Shown in pieces: positions 49,864 through 50,196 of a stretch of 50,196 nucleotides of DNA (its first letter is position 1; each line of letters begins with the position of its first letter). Both the position numbers and the translations under genes were made by a program. This DNA comes from CAYQLK01 sp964418515. GTDB lineage: Bacteria > Patescibacteriota > Microgenomatia > CAYQLK01. The stretch covers positions 1 through 50,196 of the forward strand of contig CAYQLK010000003.1 of NCBI GenBank assembly GCA_964418515.1. Direction: 5' to 3'. The notes under the pieces are model-generated. The model had not been told where the DNA came from and did no database searches. It saw only the letters and a list, made by a program, of their open reading frames with translations.

Positions 49864-49893
49864 GGTTTTGTTTTACTAGCCAATTAAAGCTTT

Positions 49894-50196
49894 ATGGCGG
49901 GATTTGAAAAGGTTGATAGTCTAATTAGACAGTTTAGGTTTAATAGTGTCGAAAAGCAGGCATTGGGGGCCCTACAAGTAGTTTCTAAGAGTCAATTAGT
50001 TGTTGATAAGTGGGCCGGTAATAAATATAAAGGGGTATTTAAAATTCAGGTTGTATTATTCAAAAATAAAACATTGACGCTTGGAGTGGAAAACGGTATG
50101 TATGCGGTTTTGGTAAGAAAAGATATTAAAGGATTACAAACCCAGATAAATAGAATATTAGGTGTAGGTTTGATTAAGGAAATTAGAGTTAGGGTT
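49894..50196 (+). CDS. DUF721/DciA-like protein, cut by window end
   Basis: At least 101 codons, open at the right edge. The reading from the ATG at 49894 begins MAGFEKVDSLIRQFRFNSVE. It then shows the DUF721 pattern: a helix, VVDKWAGNKYKGVF (a W..ivG-like motif), two strands (LTLGVENGMYAVLV) and KGLQTQINRILGVGLIKEIR. DciA loads the replicative helicase DnaB in bacteria without DnaC/DnaI, and its gene often lies near dnaA/dnaN. The identity rests on a short pattern and position. Confidence 0.65.
   Translation, partial: MAGFEKVDSLIRQFRFNSVEKQALGALQVVSKSQLVVDKWAGNKYKGVFKIQVVLFKNKTLTLGVENGMYAVLVRKDIKGLQTQINRILGVGLIKEIRVRV

Noticed and set aside
1..50196. TGA recoding as in some CPR lineages
   Set aside because: Several genes end at TGA in expected positions (for example trxA and murJ) and conserved genes read through without in-frame TGA, so the standard bacterial code fits.

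Overview
The window looks like part of a bacterial chromosome of the Candidate Phyla Radiation (Patescibacteria), most likely a Microgenomates-type lineage. This is a judgement from gene content and style, not from a marker phylogeny. The base composition is A+T-rich, spacers are very short and genes overlap often. Shine-Dalgarno sites are almost absent. Proteins are trimmed (valyl- and methionyl-tRNA synthetases, UvrD, thioredoxin). A DUF4012 protein, several LCP/VanW/FemAB-type wall proteins and orphan lipoproteins fit that group. TGA is used as a normal stop. I saw no tRNA, rRNA, IS element, phage or CRISPR array.

Layout. 1-360: a small GC-rich gene with a strong ribosome-binding site. 482-5302: murJ, rpsT, a tiny LPNTG surface protein, and a minus-strand trxA-tpiA-LCP operon. 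5331-8133: a short UvrD/PcrA helicase and a FemAB transferase. 8112-9300: an anomalous GC-rich three-gene operon of unknown function with its own promoter, ribosome-binding sites and terminator. 9316-13754: a UvrD helicase fused to an iron-sulfur (Cas4/AddB-like) nuclease, divergent from rmuC, then a small membrane protein. 13751-25052: an envelope block (PBP1A, MetG, TatD, a GT2 synthase, a GT39-type transferase, a WecA/TagO-like enzyme, a decaprenyl-phosphate phosphoribosyltransferase-like UbiA protein, Ig-like and PEGA/SH3 proteins). 25103-33991: an M23 peptidase, a PH-domain protein, groES-groEL under a CIRCE operator, a nucleotidyltransferase, a solute-binding lipoprotein, VanW and DUF192 proteins. 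34038-38474: tsaD, valS, a TPR protein, rplY. 38567-46897: a large DUF4012 protein, then the rpmH-rnpA-yidD-yidC-jag operon. That operon continues without a break into O-antigen polymerase, flippase, RNase HI and a Wzz-like protein. 46898-50196: the replication origin with dnaA, dnaN and a DUF721/DciA-like gene cut by the window end. Consensus DnaA boxes lie on both sides of dnaA.

How it works together. Origin firing (dnaA/oriC), the clamp (dnaN) and a likely DciA helicase loader sit with the membrane-insertion operon. Much of the rest builds and decorates the cell surface: lipid-linked sugar synthesis, flipping, polymerisation, peptidoglycan synthesis, bridge formation and hydrolysis. Many transcription-unit starts carry a -10 hexamer only 6-9 nt before the start codon, so leaderless mRNAs are predicted to be common. 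The main exceptions are the GC-rich genes and the M23 gene, which carry classical AGGAGG-type sites. No gap between genes exceeds 300 bases.
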